Shown: positions 1 to 4,912 of the stretch, piece after piece
How the letters are laid out: each line of letters starts with the position of its first letter
How positions within the stretch are numbered: position 1 is the stretch's first letter
Assembly: GCA_046154545.1 (NCBI GenBank)
Contig: JBJXGC010000329.1
Location: forward strand, 1-7,941
Length of the DNA: 7,941 nucleotides
Direction: 5' to 3'
Origin: JBJXGC01 sp046154545
GTDB taxonomy: Bacteria > Chloroflexota > Dehalococcoidia > Tepidiformales > Tepidiformaceae
The notes under the pieces: generated by a model
The model's database searches: none
Seen by the model: only the letters and a program-made list of their open reading frames with translations
What the model was told of the DNA's origin: nothing
Position numbers and translations under genes: made by a program

Positions 1-300
1 GACGACACCGTGCCGTTCGAGCAGGGCACGGTCATCTCGACAGTCCTCTATCCCGGCGCTCACCGGGCGATCAGCGATTGGGCAGCGGCCGGGTCGACGT
101 GTGTGCCGACGGCCGAGCTCTTCCTCCTCACGCCCCTGGTCTCGCGCGAGCAATTCCGGGGCTGCGGGCGCAACGAAGCCCTCCTCTACATCGTCACCAA
201 CGGCGGCCATAACTGGCCAGACGAGTTCGCGACTTCGGACGCGCTCTGGGCGTTCTTCCGCAACCAGTCCCTGCCGCCGGACGCCCTCCAACGGCGGTAG
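1..300 (+). CDS. C-terminal part of a PHB depolymerase/LpqC-type esterase (5' end outside window)
   Basis: This is the last 99 residues of an alpha/beta-hydrolase esterase; the reading frame is open from base 1, so the gene starts outside the window. It begins exactly inside the family's HGxxD motif (DDTVPF, the second Asp being the likely catalytic acid, residue 2 here). It ends with the catalytic-His motif GGHNWP (His70) and a WAFFRNQSLPPD tail. The full-length esterase at 1635-589 on the other strand has the same elements in the same order: DDAVVPF, a pair of Cys about 21 residues apart (34/55 here, 275/297 there), GGGHTWPG, and WTFFKDHRLPPN. The two are therefore paralogues. The family hydrolyses short polyester or acyl-ester substrates and is often secreted; the substrate here is unknown. 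Nucleophile and signal peptide lie off the window. Confidence 0.85.
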   Translation, partial: DDTVPFEQGTVISTVLYPGAHRAISDWAAAGSTCVPTAELFLLTPLVSREQFRGCGRNEALLYIVTNGGHNWPDEFATSDALWAFFRNQSLPPDALQRR

Positions 301-330
301 CTGCCCCTCGTTCGTGCGCCCGGTGGCGCG

Positions 331-336
331 TAGATT
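331..336 (+). promoter_or_regulatory. Candidate -10 box of a leaderless promoter for the 343-564 gene
   Basis: TAGATT lies 6 nt before the ATG at 343 and no Shine-Dalgarno sequence is visible in the 42 nt after the preceding stop codon. Transcription starting about 7 nt after the hexamer would begin at or next to the ATG. No good -35 box is seen. The same arrangement occurs before the genes at 4283 and 6216. Confidence 0.5.
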
Positions 337-342
337 GTCTGC

Positions 343-564
343 ATGGAAGCAATCCTGGCGGCCATCCAGCCGTATGAGATCCACGGCACGCGCTACTTCA
401 AAATCGCCTTCGCGACGAAAGATCAGCCTGACCGCGTGAGCGAAGGCCGGGTAGCGGCGGAGTCGATCTACCGCGGCGCCCGGGCCGGGGACCGGGTCGA
501 AATCCGGATGCTCCTCGGCGTGATCGACGACGTGAAGAAGATCAAGGCGGACGAGCCCGGCTGA
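343..564 (+). CDS. Small hypothetical protein, 73 aa
   Basis: I do not recognise this family. The protein is 73 residues, starts MEAILAAIQPYEIHGTRYFK and ends in a charged tail (VKKIKADEPG). It has no signal peptide, membrane segment or cysteine, and its alternating hydrophobic/polar pattern suggests a small beta-rich cytoplasmic domain. Codon third positions are mostly G or C, as in the neighbouring real genes, which supports coding. It sits 42 nt after the truncated esterase gene, and its stop is 24 nt from the stop of the convergent esterase gene. The ATG was chosen because a TAGATT hexamer precedes it by 6 nt, matching two other genes here; no ribosome binding site is present. Function is unknown. 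Confidence 0.7.
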   Translation: MEAILAAIQPYEIHGTRYFKIAFATKDQPDRVSEGRVAAESIYRGARAGDRVEIRMLLGVIDDVKKIKADEPG

Positions 565-588
565 TCCGGTGTCGCTGACGCCCGCGGG

Positions 589-1635
589 TCAGTTCGGCGG
601 GAGCCGGTGATCCTTGAAGAACGTCCAGATTATCTCGGCGGCGGAGATTTCGTGCGTGGTGACGCCCAGTGCCCGCACATCGGGCGCCCCGGGCCAGGTG
701 TGCCCGCCCCCTCGGACGATGACCAGTCCAACCGGGACGCCGGCACAGCCTTCATAGTCGCGCCGTTCGACGTGCTCGCTGATGACGCTGGTGACAGCCG
801 TGGTGTTCCCGCAGGCGGAGGGCACGACCCCGGGGTTGTTGGCAGCCCAGGCCATGGCGGCCGCATCCGCGCCCGAGTAGGGCAGCAGGCGGAGCACCAG
901 TCCACCCTCGAACGGCACGACGGCGTCGTCCGTGCCGTGGAAGGCGAGGACGGGCATGGCCCGCTTGCAGGGCAGGCCGGGGGGCATGTAGACGCCCGCC
1001 ACGGGCGCGATTGCCGCGATCTGGTCGCCGATTTCGCAGCCAAGGCGTGACGACATGTAGGCGCCGTTCGACATCCCGGTCGAGTAGACGCGGGCCGTGT
1101 CGATGCAGAGTTCGCGGGCGAGCGTGTCGACCAGGTCGCGGGCGAACTGCACGTCGTTGGCGCCGTTGATGGGGATGCCGAAGGCCGCGAAGCCCCGCGG
1201 CGTCCCGGTGCCATCGGGCGTTACCAGGACGAAGCCTTCGCGGTCGCTGACCGGGACTAATCCGGAGTACGGCTCCTGCTCCTGGGCGCTGCTGCCGAGC
1301 CCGTGCCAGTTCAGGACGAGCGCGGCCCGGTCGCCTGGCTTCGCCCTGGCGGAGAGGTGGAGCCGGTACTCGCGCTCCATGCCGCTCGACGTGAGCCGCC
1401 GCAGGACCGTCTGCCCGGGCTGGACGTTGGCCGGGAAGCTGGTACATCCGTCACCGGTATTCGCGGCCGGTGTCGTCGCACGAGGGGCTGGTGTGGGTGA
1501 GGCCGGGGGCGACGACGCTGGCGATGGGGATTCTGCCGGTGGGGGCTGAGTCGCCTCGCCGCCGCCATCGCGGCTCCCGCAGCCCGCGCTCGCAAGGATA
1601 GCCACGAGGAGGAGTGCGGCGGCGGCCAGCCTCAC
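589..1635 (-). CDS. Lipoprotein esterase, PHB depolymerase/LpqC family
   Basis: A 348-residue secreted alpha/beta-hydrolase. Residues 1-18 are a hydrophobic signal peptide (VRLAAAALLLVAILASAG) before Cys19, a relaxed lipobox, so the protein is probably lipid-anchored outside the cytoplasmic membrane. A Pro/Ser/Ala-rich linker covers about residues 20-63. The catalytic domain shows NWHGLGSS (oxyanion region, 109-116), GMSNG with nucleophile Ser189, HGTDD with acid Asp237, and GGGHTW with His312. The GTG start at 1635 is chosen because it directly precedes the signal peptide and overlaps the ribH stop as GTGA, implying translational coupling; the frame stays open upstream but there it is a shadow of ribH. 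It is the last gene of the FMN-riboswitch operon, an unexpected place for an ester hydrolase. Substrate unknown; feruloyl- or acetyl-esterase activity is also possible. Confidence 0.87.
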   Translation of the reverse strand: MRLAAAALLLVAILASAGCGSRDGGGEATQPPPAESPSPASSPPASPTPAPRATTPAANTGDGCTSFPANVQPGQTVLRRLTSSGMEREYRLHLSARAKPGDRAALVLNWHGLGSSAQEQEPYSGLVPVSDREGFVLVTPDGTGTPRGFAAFGIPINGANDVQFARDLVDTLARELCIDTARVYSTGMSNGAYMSSRLGCEIGDQIAAIAPVAGVYMPPGLPCKRAMPVLAFHGTDDAVVPFEGGLVLRLLPYSGADAAAMAWAANNPGVVPSACGNTTAVTSVISEHVERRDYEGCAGVPVGLVIVRGGGHTWPGAPDVRALGVTTHEISAAEIIWTFFKDHRLPPN

Positions 1636-2096
1636 GTAAGCAGCCGCCGGAGGTTCGCCATCTCGATGGCGGTGCGGGCGGATTCTTCGCCCTTGTGGCC
1701 GTCTTTGCCGCCGGTCCGGGCCATCGCCTGCTCGACGTTGTCGACCGTCAGCACGCCGAAGATGACGGGGACGCCGGTGTCGTGCGAGACCCGGGCGATG
1801 CCTTCGGCAGCCCCGCCCGCGACGTATTCGAAATGGGCCGTTTCGCCCCGGATGACGGCGCCGAGGCAGATGATCGCGTCGTAGCGGCCGCTCTGGGCGG
1901 CCCACCGTGCCGCCGTCGGTACCTCAAACGAGCCCGGTACCCAGGCCGTGGTGATCTCGTCGTCGGTCAGCCCACACTCGCGGAGGGTGTTCACCGCCCC
2001 CTCAAGCAGCTTTGACGTGACAAATCCATTCCAGCGCGCGACGACCACGCAGACGCGCAGGCCCGCGCCGTTTGCCGTACCCTCAAGCTCCGCCAT
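1632..2096 (-). CDS. ribH: 6,7-dimethyl-8-ribityllumazine synthase (RibH)
   Basis: Lumazine synthase condenses 5-amino-6-ribitylamino-uracil with 3,4-dihydroxy-2-butanone 4-phosphate, the penultimate step of riboflavin synthesis, usually as a 60-mer or pentamer in the cytoplasm. Diagnostic features are ARWN (residues 20-23, with Trp22 stacking on the substrate in place of the Phe of other homologues), VPGSFEVP (53-60), GAVIRGETAHFEYV with the general-base His88, PVIFGVLTVDN, and the C-terminal GHKGEESA...IEMANL. The length of 154 residues is normal. I chose the ATG at 2096 because GAGG at 2105-2108 lies 8 nt upstream; an in-frame GTG at 2105 would add three residues but has no ribosome binding site. 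It follows ribBA by 42 nt, and its TGA overlaps the GTG start of the esterase gene. Confidence 0.95.
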   Translation of the reverse strand: MAELEGTANGAGLRVCVVVARWNGFVTSKLLEGAVNTLRECGLTDDEITTAWVPGSFEVPTAARWAAQSGRYDAIICLGAVIRGETAHFEYVAGGAAEGIARVSHDTGVPVIFGVLTVDNVEQAMARTGGKDGHKGEESARTAIEMANLRRLLT

Positions 2097-2104
2097 TAGT
2101 CCCA

Positions 2105-2108
2105 CCTC
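2105..2108 (-). promoter_or_regulatory. Ribosome binding site deciding the ribH start
   Basis: GAGG on the minus strand, 8 nt before the ATG at 2096. It overlaps the alternative GTG at 2105, which makes that upstream codon an unlikely start. Confidence 0.6.
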
Positions 2109-2138
2109 GTCCAGAAACTCGCGATGGCAAGCCTACCG

Positions 2139-3386
2139 TCACTTGCCGCCCGAAAGCGACTCCAGTCCATCGAGGAGATGGCCCATGCGCCGCCGCTTCG
2201 TATCGAGGTAGCGGATGTTGTAGGGGTTCGGCGCCGTCTCGATGGGCACACGCTCGACCACTTCGAGGCCGTAGCCTTCGAGGCCGGCCCGCTTTGCCGG
2301 GTTGTTCGTGATCAACCGCATCTTCCGCACACCGAGGTCCACCAGGATCTGCATGCCGATCCCGTATTCGCGCTTGTCGGCCGGGAAGCCGAGGGCGATG
2401 TTGGCATCGACGGTGTCCATGCCCTGGTCCTGCAGCTCGTAGGCGCGGAGCTTGTTGTGCAGGCCGATGCCGCGGCCCTCCTGGCGCATGTAGAGGAAGA
2501 TGCCACCCTGCTCGCCGATCATCCGCATCGCGGTGTCCTTCTGCTCGCCGCAGTCACACCGCATGGAGGCGAACACGTCGCCGGTGACGCACTGGTCGTG
2601 GACGCGCACGAGGATTGGCTTGGCAGGGTCGATCGGACCGCTCACGATCGCGACGTGCTCATCGACCTCGGTATCGGACTTGTAGGCCATGATCATCATT
2701 TCGCCGAACGGCGTCGGCAGCTTGGTCTCGGCGACCCGGCGGACGAGGCGCTCATGCCGGAGCCGGTACTTGATCATCTCGTTGATCGTCACGATGCGGA
2801 GGCCGTGCCGGCGGGCGAAGCGCTTCAGGTCGGGCATGCGGGCCATCTCGCCGTCCATCTTCATGATCTCGCAGATGACGGCGGCCGGGTGCAAGCCGGC
2901 CATTTTCGCCAGATCGACGCTCCCCTCCGTCTGGCCGGCGCGCACGAGCACGCCCCCGTTCCGGGCCCGGAGGGGGAACATGTGGCCCGGCCGGACCAGG
3001 TCTTCCGGCCGCGACTTCGGGTCGATGAGCACCTGGACCGTCCGCGCCCGGTCGGATGCGCTGATGCCCGTAGAGACGCCCGTCCGCGCCTCCACGCTGA
3101 CCGTGAAGGGCGTGCCAAAGTGCGAGCTGTTGTCGTCGGCCATCATCGGGAGGCGGAGGTCGGCCACCCGGTCCTCGGTGATCGGCGAGCAGATGAGGCC
3201 ACGGCCGTACTTCGCCATGAAGTTGATGGCGTCGGGCGTGACGAACTGTGCGGCGATGCAGAGGTCGCCCTCGTTCTCCCGATCCTCGTCGTCGGTGATG
3301 ATGACGAACTTGCCTCGCCGGTACTCCTCGATCGCCTCGGGCACCGTCATGATCACGGCGTCACGCTCGTTCTCGCTCAACGTCAT
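2139..3386 (-). CDS. ribBA: Bifunctional DHBP synthase / GTP cyclohydrolase II (RibBA)
   Basis: A 415-residue fusion of the two entry enzymes of riboflavin synthesis. The N-terminal half (about 1-208) is 3,4-dihydroxy-2-butanone 4-phosphate synthase: DDEDRENEGDL at 32-42, STGISASDRARTV and RPGHMFPL are present. The motif normally read as GHTEA is AGQTEG here, with Gln152 (codon 2931-2933) replacing the metal-binding His. The C-terminal half (about 215-400) is GTP cyclohydrolase II with zinc ligands Cys266, Cys277 and Cys279, RQEGRGIGL, Tyr316 in KLRAYELQDQG, and TNNPAK; it looks fully intact. The start overlaps the ribE stop as ATGA. A strong AAGGAGG abuts the ATG with no spacer, so initiation at the TTG two codons later (3380) is a realistic alternative. 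RibB activity needs confirming; RibA activity is expected. Confidence 0.94.
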   Translation of the reverse strand: MTLSENERDAVIMTVPEAIEEYRRGKFVIITDDEDRENEGDLCIAAQFVTPDAINFMAKYGRGLICSPITEDRVADLRLPMMADDNSSHFGTPFTVSVEARTGVSTGISASDRARTVQVLIDPKSRPEDLVRPGHMFPLRARNGGVLVRAGQTEGSVDLAKMAGLHPAAVICEIMKMDGEMARMPDLKRFARRHGLRIVTINEMIKYRLRHERLVRRVAETKLPTPFGEMMIMAYKSDTEVDEHVAIVSGPIDPAKPILVRVHDQCVTGDVFASMRCDCGEQKDTAMRMIGEQGGIFLYMRQEGRGIGLHNKLRAYELQDQGMDTVDANIALGFPADKREYGIGMQILVDLGVRKMRLITNNPAKRAGLEGYGLEVVERVPIETAPNPYNIRYLDTKRRRMGHLLDGLESLSGGK

Positions 3387-3985
3387 CCTCCTTGGGCCGG
3401 CACGAGGCCGGAGTCCGCTACGAACTGCTGTACATAACGTGCGATGATGTCCGTCTCCAGGTTGATCCGGTCGCCCGGCTTCCTGGAGATAAGGTTCGTG
3501 TGTTCCTGGGTGTACTGGACGAGGGAGACGGAGAACGACGCCGCGTCCTTCGCCACGATCGTCAGGCTGATGCCATCGATGCAGACGGGGCCCTTCACCA
3601 CCATATAGCGGAGGAGTTCTGGTGGCGCCTCGAAGCGGGCGATAATCGCCTCGGCCTCGGGGGTCAGTGAATGCAAGGTGCCCACACCTTCGACGACCCC
3701 GCGGACGATGTGGCCGCTCAGGCGGTCACTGGGGCGGACGCTCCGCTCGAGGTTCACGAGGTCCCCGGCCTTCAGTTCGCCGAGGTTCGAGCGGCGGTAC
3801 GTTTCGGGCATGAGGTTCGCGAAGAACGTTTTGTCCCGGATCTCGGCAACGGTGAGGTCGACGCCGTTAATCGCGATCGAATCGCCGAGCTTTGCGTCGC
3901 CCAGGATGAGCGGGGCGCGAATCCACAGCGTGCCTTCAGCCGACTCCGTAACCGTCCCGACTTCTTCGATGATCCCCGTGAACAC
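3383..3985 (-). CDS. ribE: Riboflavin synthase, alpha-chain type (RibE; ribC in some nomenclatures)
   Basis: Riboflavin synthase dismutates two molecules of 6,7-dimethyl-8-ribityllumazine into riboflavin and the pyrimidine precursor. The 200-residue protein has the canonical N terminus (V/M)FTGIIEEVG with Phe2, two tandem lumazine-binding domains (about 1-97 and 98-190), MPETYRRSNLG at 59-69, and DGISLT with Ser140 and Thr142. Two positions differ from the usual family pattern: NGVDLTV has Asp43 where Cys is typical, and GHIVRGVVEG has Val97 where the second His of GHxxxGH is typical. The GTG start at 3985 is preceded by GGAGG with 5 nt spacing. A longer frame reaching 4096 was discarded because it would precede the conserved N terminus and run up to the riboswitch. 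First gene after the FMN riboswitch; its TGA overlaps the ribBA start. Confidence 0.92.
   Translation of the reverse strand: MFTGIIEEVGTVTESAEGTLWIRAPLILGDAKLGDSIAINGVDLTVAEIRDKTFFANLMPETYRRSNLGELKAGDLVNLERSVRPSDRLSGHIVRGVVEGVGTLHSLTPEAEAIIARFEAPPELLRYMVVKGPVCIDGISLTIVAKDAASFSVSLVQYTQEHTNLISRKPGDRINLETDIIARYVQQFVADSGLVPAQGG
3387..3393 (-). promoter_or_regulatory. Strong Shine-Dalgarno abutting the ribBA ATG
   Basis: AAGGAGG on the minus strand ends directly at the ATG of ribBA (3386), inside the last codons of ribE. Zero spacing is poor for that ATG but 6 nt is near ideal for the TTG at 3380. Either coupled re-initiation at the ATGA overlap or a TTG start would explain it. Confidence 0.65.
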
Positions 3986-3990
3986 GCCTG

Positions 3991-3995
3991 CCTCC
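3991..3995 (-). promoter_or_regulatory. ribE ribosome binding site
   Basis: GGAGG on the minus strand, 5 nt before the GTG at 3985. It settles the ribE start. The surrounding GCGCGGAG (3992-3999) is exactly complementary to 8 nt inside the riboswitch variable hairpin (4156-4163). Confidence 0.75.
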
Positions 3996-4054
3996 GCGCC
4001 CGCCCTGGGGCGTGCGTCCGCTGTCCGCGGATGGCGATGGGAATGCACGGCGCC

Positions 4055-4091
4055 GGCGCGCGCTACCGCAAGGGCGGCTACGGCGCGCGCC
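4055..4091 (-). other. GC-rich hairpin between the FMN aptamer and ribE (candidate expression platform)
   Basis: Starting 5 nt after the aptamer, the minus-strand RNA can form a long hairpin: an outer 9-bp stem of GGCGCGCGC with GCGCGCGCC, and an inner CCGC/GCGG stem with a CCUU loop. No U tract follows, so it is not a standard intrinsic terminator. It could be part of the riboswitch switching mechanism, a pause site, or simply GC-rich leader sequence. The pairing is seen in the sequence; the role is inferred. Confidence 0.45.
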
Positions 4092-4096
4092 GTCAC

Positions 4097-4210
4097 TGTC
4101 CTCTCCCATCCGGACTCTACCGTCGGCCCCGGAATTTCACCGAGTCAGTCCGCTTGCGCGGAGTCGCGGGCTTTACCGCCGGTGGGGAATTACACCCCGC
4201 CCCGAGAACA
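4097..4210 (-). ncRNA. FMN riboswitch (RFN element)
   Basis: The minus strand carries a near-consensus FMN aptamer directly upstream of the riboflavin genes. Conserved blocks in order are GGGGCGGGGTG, TTCCCCACCGGCGGTAAAGC, a variable hairpin TCCGC-GCAA-GCGGA with a GNRA loop, CTCGGTGAAATTCCGGGGCC, GACGGTAGAGTCCGG and ATGGGA. Stem P1 closes perfectly: TGTTCTC (4210-4204) pairs with GAGGACA (4103-4097), including one G-U pair. One deviation is GTGTAATT where GTGAAATT is usual. It lies 111 nt before the ribE GTG. FMN binding normally switches the downstream operon off, by termination or by hiding the ribosome binding site; no clear terminator is seen here, which favours translational control. 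Confidence 0.97.
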
Positions 4211-4220
4211 TCAACCATAT

Positions 4221-4248
4221 CCTTTAGCGCGGGGCTAACGGTTGTCAA
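4221..4248 (-). promoter_or_regulatory. Candidate promoter of the riboflavin operon
   Basis: On the minus strand a perfect -35 box TTGACA (4248-4243) is followed after 16 nt by the weak -10-like TAAAGG (4226-4221). Transcription would then start near 4214, a few bases before riboswitch stem P1, which fits well. A better-looking TATGGT (4219-4214) is 23 nt from the -35 box and would place the start inside P1, so I prefer the first reading. Confidence 0.45.
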
Positions 4249-4270
4249 GGGCGGGTGCTCCCGCAGCCGT

Positions 4271-4276
4271 TATACT
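4271..4276 (+). promoter_or_regulatory. Candidate -10 box of a leaderless promoter for the Uma2-family gene
   Basis: TATACT matches the -10 consensus at five of six positions and lies exactly 6 nt before the ATG at 4283. No Shine-Dalgarno is visible. A TTGTCA lies at 4242-4247 but 23 nt away, too far for a normal -35 box; on the opposite strand this same spot is the TTGACA of the riboflavin operon promoter. Confidence 0.6.
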
Positions 4277-4282
4277 GGGCGC

Positions 4283-4912
4283 ATGAGCCGCGCAGTGGTC
4301 ATTGATGAGGTTGAAGGGCCGTACGAACTTCCGCTTCCGGCGATGACGTACGAGGAGTTCCTCGTGCACCCGGACGTGCCGGAGCGGGCCGAGTGGGTCT
4401 GCGGGAAGGCGATCGCGATGGGAACAGTCTCACGAGTGCATGCCCGCATCACCGCCTTCCTTGTGACCCTGTTGAACTCGTTCGTCGATGCGAACAGCCT
4501 CGGGGAGGTGTTCCACGAGCCGTTCAATATGAAGCTCCAGCCGGGTCAGCCCGGGCGCACTCCCGACGTGTTTGTCGTCCTGGCCGCGCACCTGGGGCGT
4601 GTGGCCGGCAACCATCTCCTCGGGGCCGCCGATATCGCGGTCGAAGTGCTGAGCACAGGCACGGCCGCCACCGACCGCGGTGCAAAGTTCTATGAGTACG
4701 AGGCTGGCCGCGTCACTGAGTACTGGCTCATCGACCCCCAGCGGGAGGTAGCCGAGTTCTACCACCTCGATGACCGCGGGCACTATCAGCTCATGCCCAC
4801 CTCGGATGGCGTTTTCCGGAGCGATGTCCTGCCCGGCTTCTTCCTGCGCGTGGCCTGGCTCTGGGACCGCCCGAAAGTGCGCGACGCCGAGGTCGAACTC
4901 GGCATTCGCTAA
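4283..4912 (+). CDS. Uma2-family (DUF820) putative restriction-endonuclease-like protein
   Basis: A 209-residue protein of the Uma2 family, which has a PD-(D/E)XK nuclease fold and is often present in many copies in cyanobacteria and Chloroflexota; its biological role is poorly known. Visible features are the N-terminal MTYEEFLVHPD (21-31), PD at 94-95, EVL at 121-123 in DIAVEVLS, TAATDRGAKFYEYE (127-140, Lys135) and EYWLIDP (146-152). The putative catalytic set Asp95, Glu121 and Lys135 is complete. The ATG at 4283 is chosen because the family homology begins shortly after it and a TATACT box lies 6 nt upstream; the frame remains open far upstream, but only across ribE and the riboswitch in antisense. 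The gene stands alone, divergent from the riboflavin operon, and its TAA overlaps the stop of the convergent gene. Confidence 0.9.
   Translation: MSRAVVIDEVEGPYELPLPAMTYEEFLVHPDVPERAEWVCGKAIAMGTVSRVHARITAFLVTLLNSFVDANSLGEVFHEPFNMKLQPGQPGRTPDVFVVLAAHLGRVAGNHLLGAADIAVEVLSTGTAATDRGAKFYEYEAGRVTEYWLIDPQREVAEFYHLDDRGHYQLMPTSDGVFRSDVLPGFFLRVAWLWDRPKVRDAEVELGIR

Noticed and set aside
575..592. Stem-loop CTGAC/GTCAG between the convergent small gene and esterase, as a bidirectional terminator
   Set aside because: Only five base pairs, it includes the esterase stop codon, and no T tract follows on either strand.
1636..1905. N-terminal extension of the lipoprotein esterase
   Set aside because: It is an Arg-rich shadow of ribH in another frame; the signal peptide begins at the GTG at 1635.
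2124..3437. Long open frame of 437 codons on the + strand opposite ribBA
   Set aside because: It lies wholly antisense to ribBA and the ribE end, has a low-complexity His/Asp/Arg/Val-rich translation and no recognisable motif. It is a product of high GC content.
3986..4096. N-terminal extension of riboflavin synthase to a GTG at 4096
   Set aside because: The conserved N terminus with Phe2 begins at 3985 behind a good GGAGG; the extension would cover the riboswitch expression platform.
3671..4282. Upstream extension of the Uma2 frame
   Set aside because: The frame is open but runs antisense through ribE and the FMN riboswitch. The conserved Uma2 sequence begins after the ATG at 4283, which has its own promoter-like box.
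4283..4912. Uma2-family nuclease as part of a defence island
   Set aside because: No methyltransferase, toxin-antitoxin partner or other defence gene lies next to it; neighbours are metabolic.
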